A stretch of 64,000 nt of DNA from Pseudomonas entomophila. GTDB lineage: Bacteria > Pseudomonadota > Gammaproteobacteria > Pseudomonadales > Pseudomonadaceae. The DNA lies in the NCBI RefSeq assembly GCF_013523125.1, contig NZ_JAAMQJ010000006.1, positions 89,381-153,380 on the forward strand. The letters are read 5' to 3'. The translations under genes and the position numbers were made by a program. Below, in pieces: positions 25,043 to 34,509 of the stretch; position 1 is the stretch's first letter; every line of letters begins with the position of its first letter. A model generated the notes under the pieces. The model did not search any database and was not told the DNA's origin. It saw only the letters and a list, made by a program, of their open reading frames with translations.

Positions 25043-25776
25043 TGGCCGGCTGGACACTGGCGCCGGACTACCCGCACCTGGCGCACGACTTCGGCAGCCT
25101 CGATGCGGTGTTCGCCTTGCAGGGCGAGCGCCTGACCCGCGATCCGCTGAGCGAGGTGATCCGCGTCCAGCGCGACGGCGTCAACTACTACGTCAAGCGT
25201 TACACCGGCGCGGGCAAGGGCCTGCGCCGCTACCTGGGCCGCCCACGGATCAAGGCCGAATGGCAGAACCTCAAGCAGTTCGCCAAGTGGGGCATACCGA
25301 CCGCCGAGGTGGTCGCCTGGGGCTTGGAGCGCAACGGCCTGGCTTTCGGCCGCGGGGCGATGATCACCCGCGAGCTGCCGCGCACCGAAGACCTCTCGGT
25401 GCTGGCCGAGCGCAACGACCCACGCCTGAGCGACCGCGCCTGGGTGGCGCACATCAGCGAGCAGCTGGCGCGGCACACCCGGGTCATGCACCAGCACCAC
25501 TTCACGCACAATGACTTGAAGTGGCGCAACCTGTTGGTCGACGACCAGGCCTCGGTGTACTTCATCGATTGCCCGACCGGCGACTTCTGGCGCGGCTTCA
25601 TGCTGCGCCACCGGCTCATCAAGGACCTGGCGTGCCTGGACAAGGTCGCCAAATACCATCTTTCAGCCACGCAGCGACTGCGCTTCTACCTGCACTACCG
25701 CGGGCACGCCCGCCTCACGGCGGCGGACAAGCGCCGGGTGCGCCAGGTCGTGGCTTTCTTCGAGGGACGGGAATGA
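25042..25776 (+). CDS. LPS core kinase-like protein (Kdo/WaaP family, PA5008 type)
   Basis: The 244-residue protein has a eukaryote-like kinase fold: nucleotide-lobe Lys in YYVKRYTG, catalytic loop THNDLKWRNLLV and metal-binding YFIDCPTGDFW. It starts on the last base of the waaP stop codon. In P. aeruginosa the homologous gene follows waaP and is considered an inner-core sugar kinase; the acceptor is not determined from sequence. Confidence 0.88.
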   Translation: MAGWTLAPDYPHLAHDFGSLDAVFALQGERLTRDPLSEVIRVQRDGVNYYVKRYTGAGKGLRRYLGRPRIKAEWQNLKQFAKWGIPTAEVVAWGLERNGLAFGRGAMITRELPRTEDLSVLAERNDPRLSDRAWVAHISEQLARHTRVMHQHHFTHNDLKWRNLLVDDQASVYFIDCPTGDFWRGFMLRHRLIKDLACLDKVAKYHLSATQRLRFYLHYRGHARLTAADKRRVRQVVAFFEGRE

Positions 25777-26525
25777 CCGACTACCTGGCCGATGCCGAGC
25801 GCGCCTTGTTGCAGCGCCATGGCCTGGACGATTTCGACGCGCTCTGGTCGCTGCAACTGGAGGCCGTCGACGAGCCCAACACCGGGCGCGGTGGCTGGAG
25901 CAGCGTCTATCGCCTGGAGCTGGAGGGCAAGGGCTACTACCTCAAGCGCCAGAGCAATTACTTGACGCACACCCTGCACCGTCCGTGGGGCGAGCCGACC
26001 TTCGCCCGCGAGTTCCGCAACATCGCGCGTTACCAGGCACTCGGCATCCCGGCCTTGCAGGCGGTGTTCTACGGCCAGCGCAAGGTGAAGGGCGAACACC
26101 GCGCCCTGCTGATGACCCGTGCGCTGGACGCGTGGACCGACCTGGATCACCTGCTGGCGCAATGGCCACAGCTGGACGCCCCGCAGCGCCACGGCATCCT
26201 GCAGGCCTGCGGACGGTTGGCGCGCACGCTGCACGCGGCAGGCCAGGTGCATGGCTGCTTCTACCCCAAGCATATTTTTCTGCGCGCGCGCAGCGAGGGC
26301 TGGCAGGCTCAGCTGATCGACCTGGAAAAGACCCGTCCGTTGCTGTTCGGCCTGCGTGACCGGCTCAAGGACCTGGAGCCGTTGCTGCGTCGAGCACCGA
26401 TCTGGACCGAACTGGACCGGCAGGTATTCTTGTCGAGCTATCTCGAACAGGCGCCCGACAGCGCGCTGGTCGAGACGTGGCAGGCACGCCTGGCACAGCG
26501 ACGACGCCACAAGGAGACGCGTTGA
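25773..26525 (+). CDS. LPS kinase-like protein (InaA family, PA5007 type)
   Basis: The 250-residue protein is related to the InaA branch of the LPS kinase family. KGYYLKRQSNYL holds the N-lobe lysine. The loop that should carry HRD reads VHGCFYPKHIFL, where Cys replaces the catalytic Asp position, while the following LIDLEKTRPL keeps the metal-binding Asp. This may mean altered or lost phosphotransfer. It overlaps the preceding and following genes by four and one bases. Confidence 0.85.
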   Translation: MTDYLADAERALLQRHGLDDFDALWSLQLEAVDEPNTGRGGWSSVYRLELEGKGYYLKRQSNYLTHTLHRPWGEPTFAREFRNIARYQALGIPALQAVFYGQRKVKGEHRALLMTRALDAWTDLDHLLAQWPQLDAPQRHGILQACGRLARTLHAAGQVHGCFYPKHIFLRARSEGWQAQLIDLEKTRPLLFGLRDRLKDLEPLLRRAPIWTELDRQVFLSSYLEQAPDSALVETWQARLAQRRRHKETR

Positions 26526-27967
26526 TGCGGTTGTCTGAACTGAAACAGGCTGGCCGTACCCCCGAGGTACCGCTGTCGATCACCCTGGCCGATGCGGCAG
26601 GCAGCGCCGAACTGCAACTGCTGAGTCTGCTGCGGGTGTTGCCTGGGCAGCGCTATGTCGGGGCTGGCATCTGGCGCGGTCGCACGGTGCTGGCCAAGCT
26701 GCTGGTCGGCTCGAGCGCGGCACGGCATTTCCAGCGCGAGCTGGAGGGCGTGCGGCTGCTGGCGGCTCAAGGCTTGAGCACGCCGCAATTGCTGGCCGAC
26801 GGGTTGACCGAAGGCGAGGGCGGCTGGCTGCTGTTCGAGTACCTGGAGCAGGCCCGCAGCCTGGGTGATGCCTGGGCCGACGTCGAGGCACGAGCACCTC
26901 TGGACGACGCGCAGCAGGACGTACTGGGGCAAGCCCTGGGCGCCGTGGCCACGCTGCACGCCAAAGGGCTCTGGCAGGAGGACCTGCACCTGGACAACCT
27001 GCTGCGCCAGGGCGACACGCTGTACCTCATCGACGGCGCCGGCATCAAGGCCGAAACCCCTGGGCAGCCCCTGTCGCGCCAGCGCGTGCTGGAAAACCTC
27101 GGGGTGTTCTTCGCCCAGTTGCCCCAACGCCTGGAGCCCTACACCGAGGAGCTGCTGGTGCACTACCTGCTGGCCAACGCCGAGCATGCGCTGCCGCTGG
27201 AGGCCTTGCAGAAGCAGGTGGACAAGGTGCGTGCCTGGCGTCTGAAAGACTATCTGGACAAGGCCGGACGTGACTGCACGCTGTTCAGCGTCGAGCGCAG
27301 CCTGTCCGGTCTGCAGGCCGTGCAACGTGATCGCGCGCCCGTCCTGCGGCCAGTGCTGGAACAGGCCGACGCGCTGATCGAGCGAGGGCACCTGTACAAG
27401 ACCGGCGGCGCCGCCAGCGTGGCACGGGTCGAAAGCGGTGGGCTCACCCTGGTGCTCAAGCGCTACAACATCAAGGACGTGGCGCACTGGCTCAAGCGCT
27501 TCTGGCGCCCGAGCCGCGCCTGGCATTCCTGGATCGAAGGGCAGCGTCTGACCTTCCTCGAGATCGCGACCCCTCGTCCGCTGGCCGTGCTCGAGCACCG
27601 CGTGCTGGGCTTGCGCCAGCGCGCCTACCTGGTGACCGAGTATGCCGACGGTCCCGACCTGATCGCCTGCTTCGCGCCCTACGTCGACAGCGGTCAGGCC
27701 CCAGAGGCGCAAGTCCAGGCACTGGTCGCGCTGATGCAGCGGTTGATTCAGGAACGGATCAGTCATGGCGACTTGAAGGGCCACAATCTGTTCTGGCAGG
27801 ACGGCCGCTGGTCGCTGATCGACCTGGACGCCATGTGCCAGCACACGACGCAACGCAGCTTCGCTGCCGCCCAGGCCCGCGACCGCGCTCGCCTGCTGCG
27901 CAACTGGCCGGCCGACAGCGCGTTGCACCAGCGCCTGGATCAGGTGCTGCCGCGCGTCGGCTCGTAG
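26525..27967 (+). CDS. Double kinase-fold LPS biosynthesis protein (PA5006 type)
   Basis: The 480-residue product appears to contain two kinase-like halves. The first has a catalytic loop WQEDLHLDNLLRQ near 157-169 followed by LIDGAGIKAE. The second has LVLKRYNIKD near 312, SHGDLKGHNLFW near 413 and LIDLDAMCQ near 432. It is the last gene of the waa operon and ends 28 bp inside the converging toxin-like gene. A role in core phosphorylation is inferred from its position and fold. Confidence 0.85.
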   Translation: MRLSELKQAGRTPEVPLSITLADAAGSAELQLLSLLRVLPGQRYVGAGIWRGRTVLAKLLVGSSAARHFQRELEGVRLLAAQGLSTPQLLADGLTEGEGGWLLFEYLEQARSLGDAWADVEARAPLDDAQQDVLGQALGAVATLHAKGLWQEDLHLDNLLRQGDTLYLIDGAGIKAETPGQPLSRQRVLENLGVFFAQLPQRLEPYTEELLVHYLLANAEHALPLEALQKQVDKVRAWRLKDYLDKAGRDCTLFSVERSLSGLQAVQRDRAPVLRPVLEQADALIERGHLYKTGGAASVARVESGGLTLVLKRYNIKDVAHWLKRFWRPSRAWHSWIEGQRLTFLEIATPRPLAVLEHRVLGLRQRAYLVTEYADGPDLIACFAPYVDSGQAPEAQVQALVALMQRLIQERISHGDLKGHNLFWQDGRWSLIDLDAMCQHTTQRSFAAAQARDRARLLRNWPADSALHQRLDQVLPRVGS

Positions 27968-30942
27968 CCTGCCGGCAGGCCCAGCCACCCGCTGCTGCGC
28001 CCGGCCTGGTGGGCACGGATCTGCCAGACCCCGTCCTGCCAGCGCAACACGGCCCAGGCTTCCATGGTGTTCTTGAGTTCAGCCGGGATCAGCAGGTGGT
28101 AGTGGTGGGGCAGCAGGTGCCGGCGCAGGGGCAGCGAGCGTGGCCCTGCTTGCAGGTACCACGTCTGGACTGTTTGATAGAGACCGACTTCCTCTGACCG
28201 TGGCTCGGCCTCTGGCGGTCTGTCGACCGCACAGGCGTCGAAGAGCGTGGCCAGGTCTGGCAGACCGTCATGCCAGAGAATGGGCGAATCGATCACCCAA
28301 TTGCCGTTGGCCAGGCGTTTGATCGGTAGCTTGGTATAGGCCTCTGGCAATTGCGGGTCGACTGCACGCCAGCGGCGTCCGTCGAAGATCACGTTGTAGA
28401 ACCGCCCGGCGTCATCCTGAACGAAGTATTGCGTCACGCCGCGATGAGCTGACGGCTTCTCGTAGACCCCTTCACCGTAGATGCCATCCAGCCGATAGCG
28501 TAGCTGGTCGACGTTGGGCGTCACCTGGTAGTGGGTGGGCAGGGTGGCGGTGGGGTTGGCAGGGATCTGGCGAACCGCTCGACGCGTGACCGACGAGCCA
28601 GCGATGCTGCTGAGGCCGTCGGCCAGGTGGGAAAGCGCTTCGAACAGCTGGATGAACGCACCGTGGCGATCGTTTTCGTGCAAGGATTCCAGGCTTTCGA
28701 GCGACGAAACTGCCGTGCGGCCGAATGCCAGGGGCGCCATGATACGGTGCGGCAGCACCAGGCTGATCAGGTCCAGCAATAGCCAGAACGTATTCAACAC
28801 CGTCTCGCCCAGCAGCTCCTGCCGGGTGGCGCTGCTGGCATCGACCCTTTCCAGCAGTGCGCGAACGTCTGCCTGGTAGCAGGCGTCGAACAGGTGACCC
28901 TGGATGACCGGGCGCTCGAGGTTCGGCCCCAACCGACCCTTGAGCAGCAGTGTTTCGACGGTGTCCGAGGAGAGCAGGGGCAAGCGCTCCTTGATGTAGT
29001 CGCGCAGTGCAGGATGGTCGCGCACATCGCGCAGCAGGTGACGGGCATTGCGATAGTGCCGCCAGGGGCGCCGGTCGGGCGCATCGGGCGCGTAGAGCAG
29101 GAAGCCGGTCAGGCGGGTACGCTCGGCGGCGATCAGCAGCACACCTTGCATCGTGTGTTGCCTGATCAGCACTTGATGGACGTTGATGTGGCCCTCCTGG
29201 AGGCAGGGGCGCCGCCGACTGTCGGGATGGTCCAGTACGCAGCTGACCCAGGCGTAGCCTTGGTTTGGCCAGATCGCAAGGTAGTGGCCGGCGTAGAGGG
29301 CCTTGACCGCCTCGGCGCGCATGCGGGCTTGGTTGATGCGCCCGTGCGCCCGTTGTCGCCACATGCCTGCTTCGGATTCGATCAGGTGTTTGCGCAGGAA
29401 CGCGTCATAGCGTGCGCCGGCGTTGAGCCCCTGGACCAGCCGCTTGATCAGCGAGGCGTCCAGCCCCGCTGGCGCGGCACTGCCATCGGCGCGGTGCAGC
29501 CGTGCCGTCAACCAGTAATCGATGTCGAACCAGCTGACGTTGAGCAGGGCCAGTTCGTCCAGCGTGTAGGTGATCGAGACCAGCTCGACGCTGTCGCCTA
29601 CCCGCGGTCGACTGGCGGCAGGAATATAGCTGTTCGGCGACAACGGATTGAACAGCGGACCGGTCTGTCGCGCCATGGTCACGGTCAGGCGCAGGTCGTC
29701 CAGCGTCACGTTCAGCCCGGTGACGCGGTACAGGCGCTCGACCAGGCGCTCGCGCGTCCAGGCCAGCAAGGAATGGCGTGCGGTGAACTGCTCCAGTGTC
29801 GGCAGGCCAGGCGCGCTCGCGTACTCGATCGCGGTCACCAGCTCTTGCAACGTCTGCATGATGTGCGTCAGCGCCCTCTGAGGGGCCTGGCGCAACCAGG
29901 CAGGCATGTGCTTTTCAAGCAACAGGGCATAGCGGGTGGCCAATGCGCCACGGCTGTCGACGTCGCCTACCACGCGCAGCGCACCCTTGAGCGCGGTATC
30001 GAAGGCGCGTACGTCACGCTGCAGCCCGCTGCGCCAGGCGTCCTGCCAGGCCAGCATGAAGCGACGACGCTGGGCTTCACGCACGGCGTCCACCTGGGCG
30101 TCCACCATGTCCTCGGGGTACCAGTCGTAGCGCAGGCGTGAGGCCTGGCGGGCACGTTGTCGTCTGTCGGGCGTCACCAGCAAGTCCAGCAACGGTGCGC
30201 TCTGGATCGGATCTTCGAGCCGTTCGCACAGCTCCTGGTGCAGCTCGGCCAGGCTCGTGAACGCCTCGAGGCCGTGGGACAGGCTGCACAGCAGGGCCAC
30301 GCCCGCAGGCTCGTCATGTTCGAGCAAACGGCCTTCGGGGCCCTGCTGCAGCAACACCAGGGTGCCGGGCAGGTGCTGACGCCAGTTGGGGTCGGTGCCT
30401 TCGAGCAGCGGTTTGTAGACCTGCGGACGTTCCTGGACAGGCAGGCGCTGGCGTTGCCAGGCCTGCGGATACTCCATGCACGTGCGCAGCAGACGCTCAT
30501 GGGTGGCGTCGAGCGTCGCGTCGGTCCAGCGCAGACGCAGCTCGGTGTCCAGTTGGTCGCGTCGCAGGGACGCCAAACGCGCGTGGCGCGTCAGGCCGCG
30601 CGCATCGCGCTCCAGCCAGAAATCCAGGGAACGAAGGTACCAGGCCTGCCGCACCTGTTGGCAGAACGCCTCGATACGCTCGGCGAAGTCTGCCGGCAGC
30701 GTGAGGGTAGCGTTGCCGACATGGCCGACGGAAGGCGCCGTGAATCGCGTGCCCTCGAGCAGGCGTTGCCCGACACGATCGAGCAGCGTGCGGCCGTCCA
30801 GGCGCAAGCGGTGGGCGCGTAGGTCGGGGTCGTCCAGCCAGGCGGCGAGCTGTTGGTTGAGGCTGCGTTCGATCCCGGCGGGCAGGGCCAGCAGCCGCTT
30901 GAGCTGGCGATCCAGTGCTTCGAACTGTTGCAGAGGCGTCAT
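27940..30942 (-). CDS. Large dermonecrotic-toxin-like protein (DUF6543 type)
   Basis: This single reading frame of 1000 residues begins at an ATG with AAGGAG nine bases upstream. The sequence resembles the long Pseudomonas proteins annotated as dermonecrotic toxin/DUF6543: an N-terminal helical part with WYLRSLDFWLERDARGLTRHA, a hydrophobic patch VLNTFWLLLDLISLVLPHRIM near 735-755, and a C-terminal part with YFVQDDAGRFYNVIFDGRRW and a repeated Trp-Tyr-rich pattern. No signal peptide is seen. The molecular activity is unknown and no catalytic motif could be assigned. It stands alone between the waa operon and the dnaQ-like gene; its stop overlaps the 3' end of the converging kinase gene by 28 bp. 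Confidence 0.7.
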   Translation of the reverse strand: MTPLQQFEALDRQLKRLLALPAGIERSLNQQLAAWLDDPDLRAHRLRLDGRTLLDRVGQRLLEGTRFTAPSVGHVGNATLTLPADFAERIEAFCQQVRQAWYLRSLDFWLERDARGLTRHARLASLRRDQLDTELRLRWTDATLDATHERLLRTCMEYPQAWQRQRLPVQERPQVYKPLLEGTDPNWRQHLPGTLVLLQQGPEGRLLEHDEPAGVALLCSLSHGLEAFTSLAELHQELCERLEDPIQSAPLLDLLVTPDRRQRARQASRLRYDWYPEDMVDAQVDAVREAQRRRFMLAWQDAWRSGLQRDVRAFDTALKGALRVVGDVDSRGALATRYALLLEKHMPAWLRQAPQRALTHIMQTLQELVTAIEYASAPGLPTLEQFTARHSLLAWTRERLVERLYRVTGLNVTLDDLRLTVTMARQTGPLFNPLSPNSYIPAASRPRVGDSVELVSITYTLDELALLNVSWFDIDYWLTARLHRADGSAAPAGLDASLIKRLVQGLNAGARYDAFLRKHLIESEAGMWRQRAHGRINQARMRAEAVKALYAGHYLAIWPNQGYAWVSCVLDHPDSRRRPCLQEGHINVHQVLIRQHTMQGVLLIAAERTRLTGFLLYAPDAPDRRPWRHYRNARHLLRDVRDHPALRDYIKERLPLLSSDTVETLLLKGRLGPNLERPVIQGHLFDACYQADVRALLERVDASSATRQELLGETVLNTFWLLLDLISLVLPHRIMAPLAFGRTAVSSLESLESLHENDRHGAFIQLFEALSHLADGLSSIAGSSVTRRAVRQIPANPTATLPTHYQVTPNVDQLRYRLDGIYGEGVYEKPSAHRGVTQYFVQDDAGRFYNVIFDGRRWRAVDPQLPEAYTKLPIKRLANGNWVIDSPILWHDGLPDLATLFDACAVDRPPEAEPRSEEVGLYQTVQTWYLQAGPRSLPLRRHLLPHHYHLLIPAELKNTMEAWAVLRWQDGVWQIRAHQAGRSSGWLGLPAGYEPTRGST

Positions 30943-31027
30943 GATCAGGCTCCTTGAAGGGAGCGACGATCCTGGCCGAACCCCTGGACGTTCCGGCGAC
31001 AGGCATGTACCACCGTCTTTCGACGGG

Positions 31028-31744
31028 CTACAACGAAGGGCTGACGGCCAAGCGACGGCGCCACTGCGCCAGACGTTGCTCGAGCTGCGCAAGGCTGTCG
31101 AGCTGTTGCCTGCGTGCCTGACTGAACAGGATCAGCACCAGTTCGGCGGTCACCTGCGCATCGGCGCTGGCATGGTGCCGCTCCTGAACCTGCAAGCCGA
31201 ACCGCGCGACCCAGTCGTCCAGGCCGGCTTCGCGCAGGACGGTATCCGGGTTGAGCATCGGCGCCAGCTCGGCAACGTCCAGGAACGACTGTTCGAGACG
31301 GTAGCCCAGGCTGTCTTTCAGAGCGCGCGCGAGCATGCGTTGATCGAATGGCGCATGGAAGGCCAACACCGGGCTGTCACCGATGAACTCGAGCAGATCG
31401 AGCAGCGCTTCGGCAGGCTCGCTGCCCGCCGCCAAGGCGCTGGGGCCAAGCCCGTGGATGAGCACACTGGAGGTGGTCTTCTGGCTCGGGCGGCACAGGG
31501 TGCGCTCGAATTGCTGAGCCAGGTCGATGGCGCCGTCCTCGATCACCACTGCGCCGATGGACAGGACCTGGTCACGCTGGGTATTCAGGCCACTGGTTTC
31601 CAGGTCCAGAACCACCCAGCGCTGGGCACGCAGGCTGAGTGTGTCCCGTGGCCTGGCAACCGGCAGGGCGGCCAGACGCCGTCGCCACGGCTCTGCAAGG
31701 CGTGGCGCGCTGGGGCGCAGCCAGCGCAGCAGGTCCAGGCTCAC
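31028..31744 (-). CDS. DnaQ-like 3'-5' exonuclease
   Basis: The 238-residue protein carries the DEDDh exonuclease core: VVLDLETSGL (motif I Asp, Glu), FHAPFDQRML (motif II Asp) and RHHASADAQVTAEL (motif III His and Asp). It is a proofreading-type exonuclease related to the epsilon subunit of DNA polymerase III but without the polymerase-binding tail of true DnaQ. The start overlaps the stop of the upstream CBS-domain gene by four bases, so the two are translated together. Confidence 0.9.
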   Translation of the reverse strand: MSLDLLRWLRPSAPRLAEPWRRRLAALPVARPRDTLSLRAQRWVVLDLETSGLNTQRDQVLSIGAVVIEDGAIDLAQQFERTLCRPSQKTTSSVLIHGLGPSALAAGSEPAEALLDLLEFIGDSPVLAFHAPFDQRMLARALKDSLGYRLEQSFLDVAELAPMLNPDTVLREAGLDDWVARFGLQVQERHHASADAQVTAELVLILFSQARRQQLDSLAQLEQRLAQWRRRLAVSPSL

Positions 31745-33678
31745 AGCTGGTACCGCAGCGCCAGGCTGGCCTGGAGGCGCTGGGCCTGGCGCAGCGCCTC
31801 GCGCAGGATGCGCCGGTCGAGGTGGTTCAGGCTGTCGGGGTCGATCCGGTTGGAGTAGGGCCGGTGTTCACGGCTCTGATGCTGGTGGTGTTGCAGGCGT
31901 GTCTGCTGGATGAAGTGATACGCCTCTTCGAACGCCGCCCCGTCGAGCGCGTCGACCACGCCATGGGCGATCAACCGGCGCAAGCGCTCCAAGGTATTGG
32001 TGGCGTCGATGCCATGGGCCAGCGCCAGCAGACGAGCCCCATCGACGAAGGGCGTCAGGCCCTGCACCTTGAGATCGAGCGTGGCGGTGCGCTCACCGTC
32101 CTGACGGGTCAGCACGAAATCCCGAAAGCGTCCCACCGGCGGACGTTGACGCAGGGCATTTTCGGCCAGCATGCGCTGGAACAGGCGGTTGTCGGCCACC
32201 TGCTCGAGGATCCCCTGGCGCAGCGACGCGCAGGCAGATTCCTCGCCCCAGACCACCCGCAGGTCGAAATAGATGCTCGAACTCAACAGGTTCTCGGGGC
32301 TGGCCTCACGGATGAACCCGGCGAAACGCCGTGCCCATTCGGCGCGTGACAGGCACAGGTCCGGATGGCCGGCCATGACGTTGCCTGTACAGAGGCTGAA
32401 GCCGCACCGCGCCAGGCATTGGTTGATGTGCTGTGCCAGCGGGAGCAAGCGCTCACGGCAGACGTTGGCCTCGGCGTCGTCACGCGCCTCGAAGACGATG
32501 CCGTTGTCCTGGTCGGTGTACAGCGTCTGCTCGCGACGGCCTTCGCTGCCGAAGCACAACCAGCTGAAGGCGACGCCAGGGTCGCCCTGTTCGGCGATGG
32601 CCAGTTCGATGACCCGGCAGACGGTGTGGTCGTTGAGCAGCGTGATGATCTGCGTGATCTGGGTCGACGAAGCACCATGGGCCAGCATGCGCTCGACCAG
32701 CACGCCGATGTCCTTGCGCAGCGTTATCAGGTGCTCCAGTCGCGAGGCGTGACGAATGGTCCGGGCCAGGTGCACCAGGTCCACTCGCTGCAAGGAAAAC
32801 AGGTCGCGTTCCGATACCACGCCACACACGCGTCCTTCGTCGACCAGGCAGACGTGGGCGATGTGGCGTTCGGTCATCGCCATGGCGGCATCGAAGGCAC
32901 TGGCCTTGGGGTCGAGAAAGAACGGCGCGGTCGTCATGTGCTGGTGAATTGGCGCATCCAGCTCGGCGCTGGCATGGGCCACGGCCTGGCGCAGGTCGCG
33001 CAGGGTGAAGATGCCGACCGGAAAGCGGCGTGGGTCGACGATCACGATGCTGCCGACTTGCTGTTCGTGCATCAGCCGTACGGCTTCGCGCATCGGCGTG
33101 TGCGGTGCGCAGGTCACTGGGTGACGCAGGGCCAGCTCACCCAGCGGCGTGTTCAGCGAATACTGTGTGCCCAACGTTTCCACCGCCTGGCGCCGCACCT
33201 GCCGATTGACCTGGTCCAGCAGGCTGCTCACCCCGCGCAGGGCGAAATCGCGGAAGGGTTCGGACAGGGAGAACACACGGATGAACGCGGCCTTGTTCAG
33301 TTGCAGGCAGAAGGTGTCGTCGCCGGCCAGGTGTTCGGTGCGTGTGGCACGCTCGCCCAGCAACGCCGCCAGGGGAAAGCACTCGCCGGTGCTGATTTCG
33401 AAGGTGGTCTCCATGCCCGGACGGGTCGCCTGCTGTCGTTCGCCGACCACGCGCCCCTGCTTGACGATGTAGAAATGTTCCACGGGACCGTCGCTGGGCT
33501 TGAGGATGCTTTCGCCGGCGGCATGGAACCGCAATTGGCACTGTTCGACCAGGTACGCCAGGTGCGCCTGTTCCATCTGGTTGAAGGGCGCAAAGCGCTG
33601 CAGGAACTGCACGGTGCCCTGGATGTTCTGCAACACGGCGGTCTTGCCAGCCTTGTCGAAGGCGTCCTGTCTGCTCAT
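31741..33678 (-). CDS. cNMP-binding/CBS/DUF294 nucleotidyltransferase-like protein
   Basis: The 645-residue cytoplasmic protein has a cyclic-nucleotide-binding-like domain (about 20-140; FYIVKQGRVVGE), a CBS pair (about 160-290; RFPVGIFTLRDLRQA and GRVCGVVSERDLF) and a DUF294 nucleotidyltransferase domain with the GSEGRREQTLYTDQDNGIV signature near 355-375, then its helical C-terminal domain. Such proteins are thought to act as GlnD-like signalling nucleotidyltransferases, often linked to acetate or carbon control. ATG 33678 begins the conserved part. Confidence 0.88.
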   Translation of the reverse strand: MSRQDAFDKAGKTAVLQNIQGTVQFLQRFAPFNQMEQAHLAYLVEQCQLRFHAAGESILKPSDGPVEHFYIVKQGRVVGERQQATRPGMETTFEISTGECFPLAALLGERATRTEHLAGDDTFCLQLNKAAFIRVFSLSEPFRDFALRGVSSLLDQVNRQVRRQAVETLGTQYSLNTPLGELALRHPVTCAPHTPMREAVRLMHEQQVGSIVIVDPRRFPVGIFTLRDLRQAVAHASAELDAPIHQHMTTAPFFLDPKASAFDAAMAMTERHIAHVCLVDEGRVCGVVSERDLFSLQRVDLVHLARTIRHASRLEHLITLRKDIGVLVERMLAHGASSTQITQIITLLNDHTVCRVIELAIAEQGDPGVAFSWLCFGSEGRREQTLYTDQDNGIVFEARDDAEANVCRERLLPLAQHINQCLARCGFSLCTGNVMAGHPDLCLSRAEWARRFAGFIREASPENLLSSSIYFDLRVVWGEESACASLRQGILEQVADNRLFQRMLAENALRQRPPVGRFRDFVLTRQDGERTATLDLKVQGLTPFVDGARLLALAHGIDATNTLERLRRLIAHGVVDALDGAAFEEAYHFIQQTRLQHHQHQSREHRPYSNRIDPDSLNHLDRRILREALRQAQRLQASLALRYQL

Positions 33679-33882
33679 CGAACTACCGCATCGTCGTGCC
33701 GGCGCCGAGTACGCGCGGCCTGTTGTTGTGCAGGCATGGTCGAACGAAGGCCGTTGCCTGCCCATTGGACGTAAGTCTAGGAGTGATCGGGGGGCTGTTT
33801 CTGGAAAACCCCGACGAAAGGCAGCTTGCACGCCAGAGGTTTGCGGTCTGAACTGGAGGAACGGACTTTCGACGAGTGGGCC

Positions 33883-34356
33883 ATGGGTGAGCACGACGAC
33901 ATCTTGAGCGACGCCGAGCGTGAGCTGCTGGCGCACCTAGGCACGCCTGCCACGCCGCCACAGCAGGTACTGGTCGTGGATGACAACGAGGTCAATCGCC
34001 AGGCGCTGTGCATCTATCTGGGCACCAAAGGCATCGACTGCCTGGGCGCAGCCAGCGCCGTTCAGGCATTGGAGATCCTGGCGCGTGAGCCGGAGGTCGG
34101 CGTGATGATCACCGATCTGCGCATGACCACGGCCGACCCCAGCGAACCACAGGATGGCCTCGAGCTGATTCGGCTGATCCGCCAGTCGCGATGGGCGGCG
34201 CTGTCGATCATCGTGGTATCAGGTGACACCGACGTGAGCGAAGCGGTGGACGTCATGCACCTGGGCGTCGTGGATTTTCTGCTCAAGCCAGTGGACCTCG
34301 ACAAGTTGCTGCGTCTGGTCAGGGAGGAACTGGGGCTTCGGCAGGGCACGAGCTGA
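33883..34356 (+). CDS. Response regulator, receiver-only
   Basis: The product of about 157 residues has one receiver domain: VLVVDDNEVNRQ (acidic pair), VMITDLRM (phosphoacceptor Asp), VVSGDTD and FLLKPVDLDKL (Lys). There is no output domain, so it must act by protein contact. A short acidic N-terminal extension precedes the receiver. The start is uncertain: ATG 33883 is used here, while an in-frame TTG at 33826 is also possible. It is divergent from the CBS/DUF294 gene, with about 200 bp between them. Confidence 0.85.
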   Translation: MGEHDDILSDAERELLAHLGTPATPPQQVLVVDDNEVNRQALCIYLGTKGIDCLGAASAVQALEILAREPEVGVMITDLRMTTADPSEPQDGLELIRLIRQSRWAALSIIVVSGDTDVSEAVDVMHLGVVDFLLKPVDLDKLLRLVREELGLRQGTS

Positions 34357-34509
34357 TGCAGGTTTCAACGGGTTGGCCGTGCCATGGGGCCGTACGATCA
34401 GCCACGCCGTACATCGGGCCAACCTGCACCACCCTCACACCTGCGCAATCCTCCCCGCAAGGGCGGCCGCCGTGGCCTCGCATCGTCGCCCGGCTGACCG
34501 CCCTGCACC

